NCBI GenBank assembly: GCA_025935445.1
Contig: JAICVG010000089.1
Span: 1 to 5,823 of the forward strand
DNA length: 5,823 nucleotides
Source of the DNA: Nitrososphaera sp.
GTDB taxonomy: Archaea; Thermoproteota; Nitrososphaeria; Nitrososphaerales; Nitrososphaeraceae
Direction of reading: 5' to 3'
How positions within the stretch are numbered: the stretch's first letter is position 1; the number at the start of each line of letters is the position of its first letter. Shown piece by piece: positions 5,629-5,823 of the stretch. Under the pieces are notes generated by a model, which saw only the letters and a program-made list of their open reading frames with translations, was not told where the DNA came from and did no database searches. A program made the translations under genes and the position numbers.

Positions 5629-5823
5629 ATGAACCTAGACAATCTAGCTGGCATGTTCTCTCAAAGAAGTGGAGTGCAACAATCCATGTCCAGTACCATC
5701 ATGTCCACAATCATGAGCTACATGATGCAGCACTTTATGCAGAAAGGACTCGGTAACTTCATGAATTCCGGCGGAAGTGATAGAGGCTCGATGCAGTCAT
5801 CATTCTCTGAGCTAGAAGGAGGG
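5629..5823 (+). CDS. Small methionine-rich protein of unknown function, N-terminal part, 3' end outside the window
   Basis: The frame runs 65 codons from an ATG at 5629 to the window edge without a stop. It starts MNLDNLAGMFSQRSG, continues through SMSSTIMSTIMSYMMQHFMQ to a glycine/serine-rich stretch, and ten of its 65 residues are methionine. Residues about 16-45 look like one amphipathic helix with a methionine/isoleucine face rather than a membrane span. I see no signal peptide or catalytic motif. The style resembles DUF937/YidB-like small proteins, but I cannot assign it firmly. A TATA-like box at leaderless distance and higher G+C than the spacer support a real gene. Its promoter overlies the point where the antisense 6-phosphogluconate dehydrogenase remnant has lost its N-terminal part. 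Confidence 0.7.
   Translation, partial: MNLDNLAGMFSQRSGVQQSMSSTIMSTIMSYMMQHFMQKGLGNFMNSGGSDRGSMQSSFSELEGG

Noticed and set aside
5336..5632. 98-codon plus-strand frame starting at a GTG, with hydrophobic C-terminus whose TGA overlaps the next ATG
   Set aside because: It lies antisense over the 6-phosphogluconate dehydrogenase remnant, whose family motifs explain why the stretch has few stops. It has no recognisable motif, starts at a poor GTG, and the ATGA overlap is likely chance.

Overview
The window looks like a piece of an archaeal chromosome, most likely an ammonia-oxidising thaumarchaeon of the Nitrososphaera/Nitrosocosmicus kind. This is an inference from indirect signs. The spacers are AT-rich and long, the last gene has a TATA-like box at the distance expected for a leaderless archaeal transcript, and its N-terminus is a methionine-rich type I associate with that group. 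The two enzymes on the left are very close to bacterial (E. coli-like) proteins and visibly richer in G+C than the rest, so lateral acquisition is plausible. A bacterial host cannot be excluded from the sequence alone.

Layout. 1-1027 (+): C-terminal part of a PoxB-type pyruvate:quinone oxidoreductase, cut by the window edge. 1028-1046: a 19-base convergent gap. 1047-2753 (-): complete malic enzyme of the MaeA/SfcA type. 2754-3106: divergent spacer with a 12-base perfect palindrome and a possible broken small reading frame. 3107-4906 (+): complete succinate dehydrogenase/fumarate reductase flavoprotein with no partner subunits nearby. 4907-4994: terminator-like hairpins and a T-rich tract. About 5130-5568 (-): decayed remains of two genes, the N-terminal end of a cytochrome b-type membrane protein (of the kind associated with molybdopterin oxidoreductases) and the C-terminal end of a short 6-phosphogluconate dehydrogenase. 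5629-5823 (+): start of a small methionine-rich protein, cut by the window edge.

How the genes fit together. The three main enzymes act on neighbouring C4/C3 acids. The flavoprotein interconverts succinate and fumarate, malic enzyme turns malate into pyruvate, CO2 and NAD(P)H, and PoxB turns pyruvate into acetate and CO2 while passing electrons to quinone. Fumarase would be needed to join the first two and is not in the window. They are not one operon: poxB and maeA converge, and maeA and the flavoprotein gene diverge.

The most notable discovery is the hidden pseudogene pair on the minus strand between 5130 and 5568. No intact open frame reveals it; it appears only when frames are joined across single frameshifts. 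I saw no CRISPR array, tRNA, rRNA, insertion sequence or defence system.
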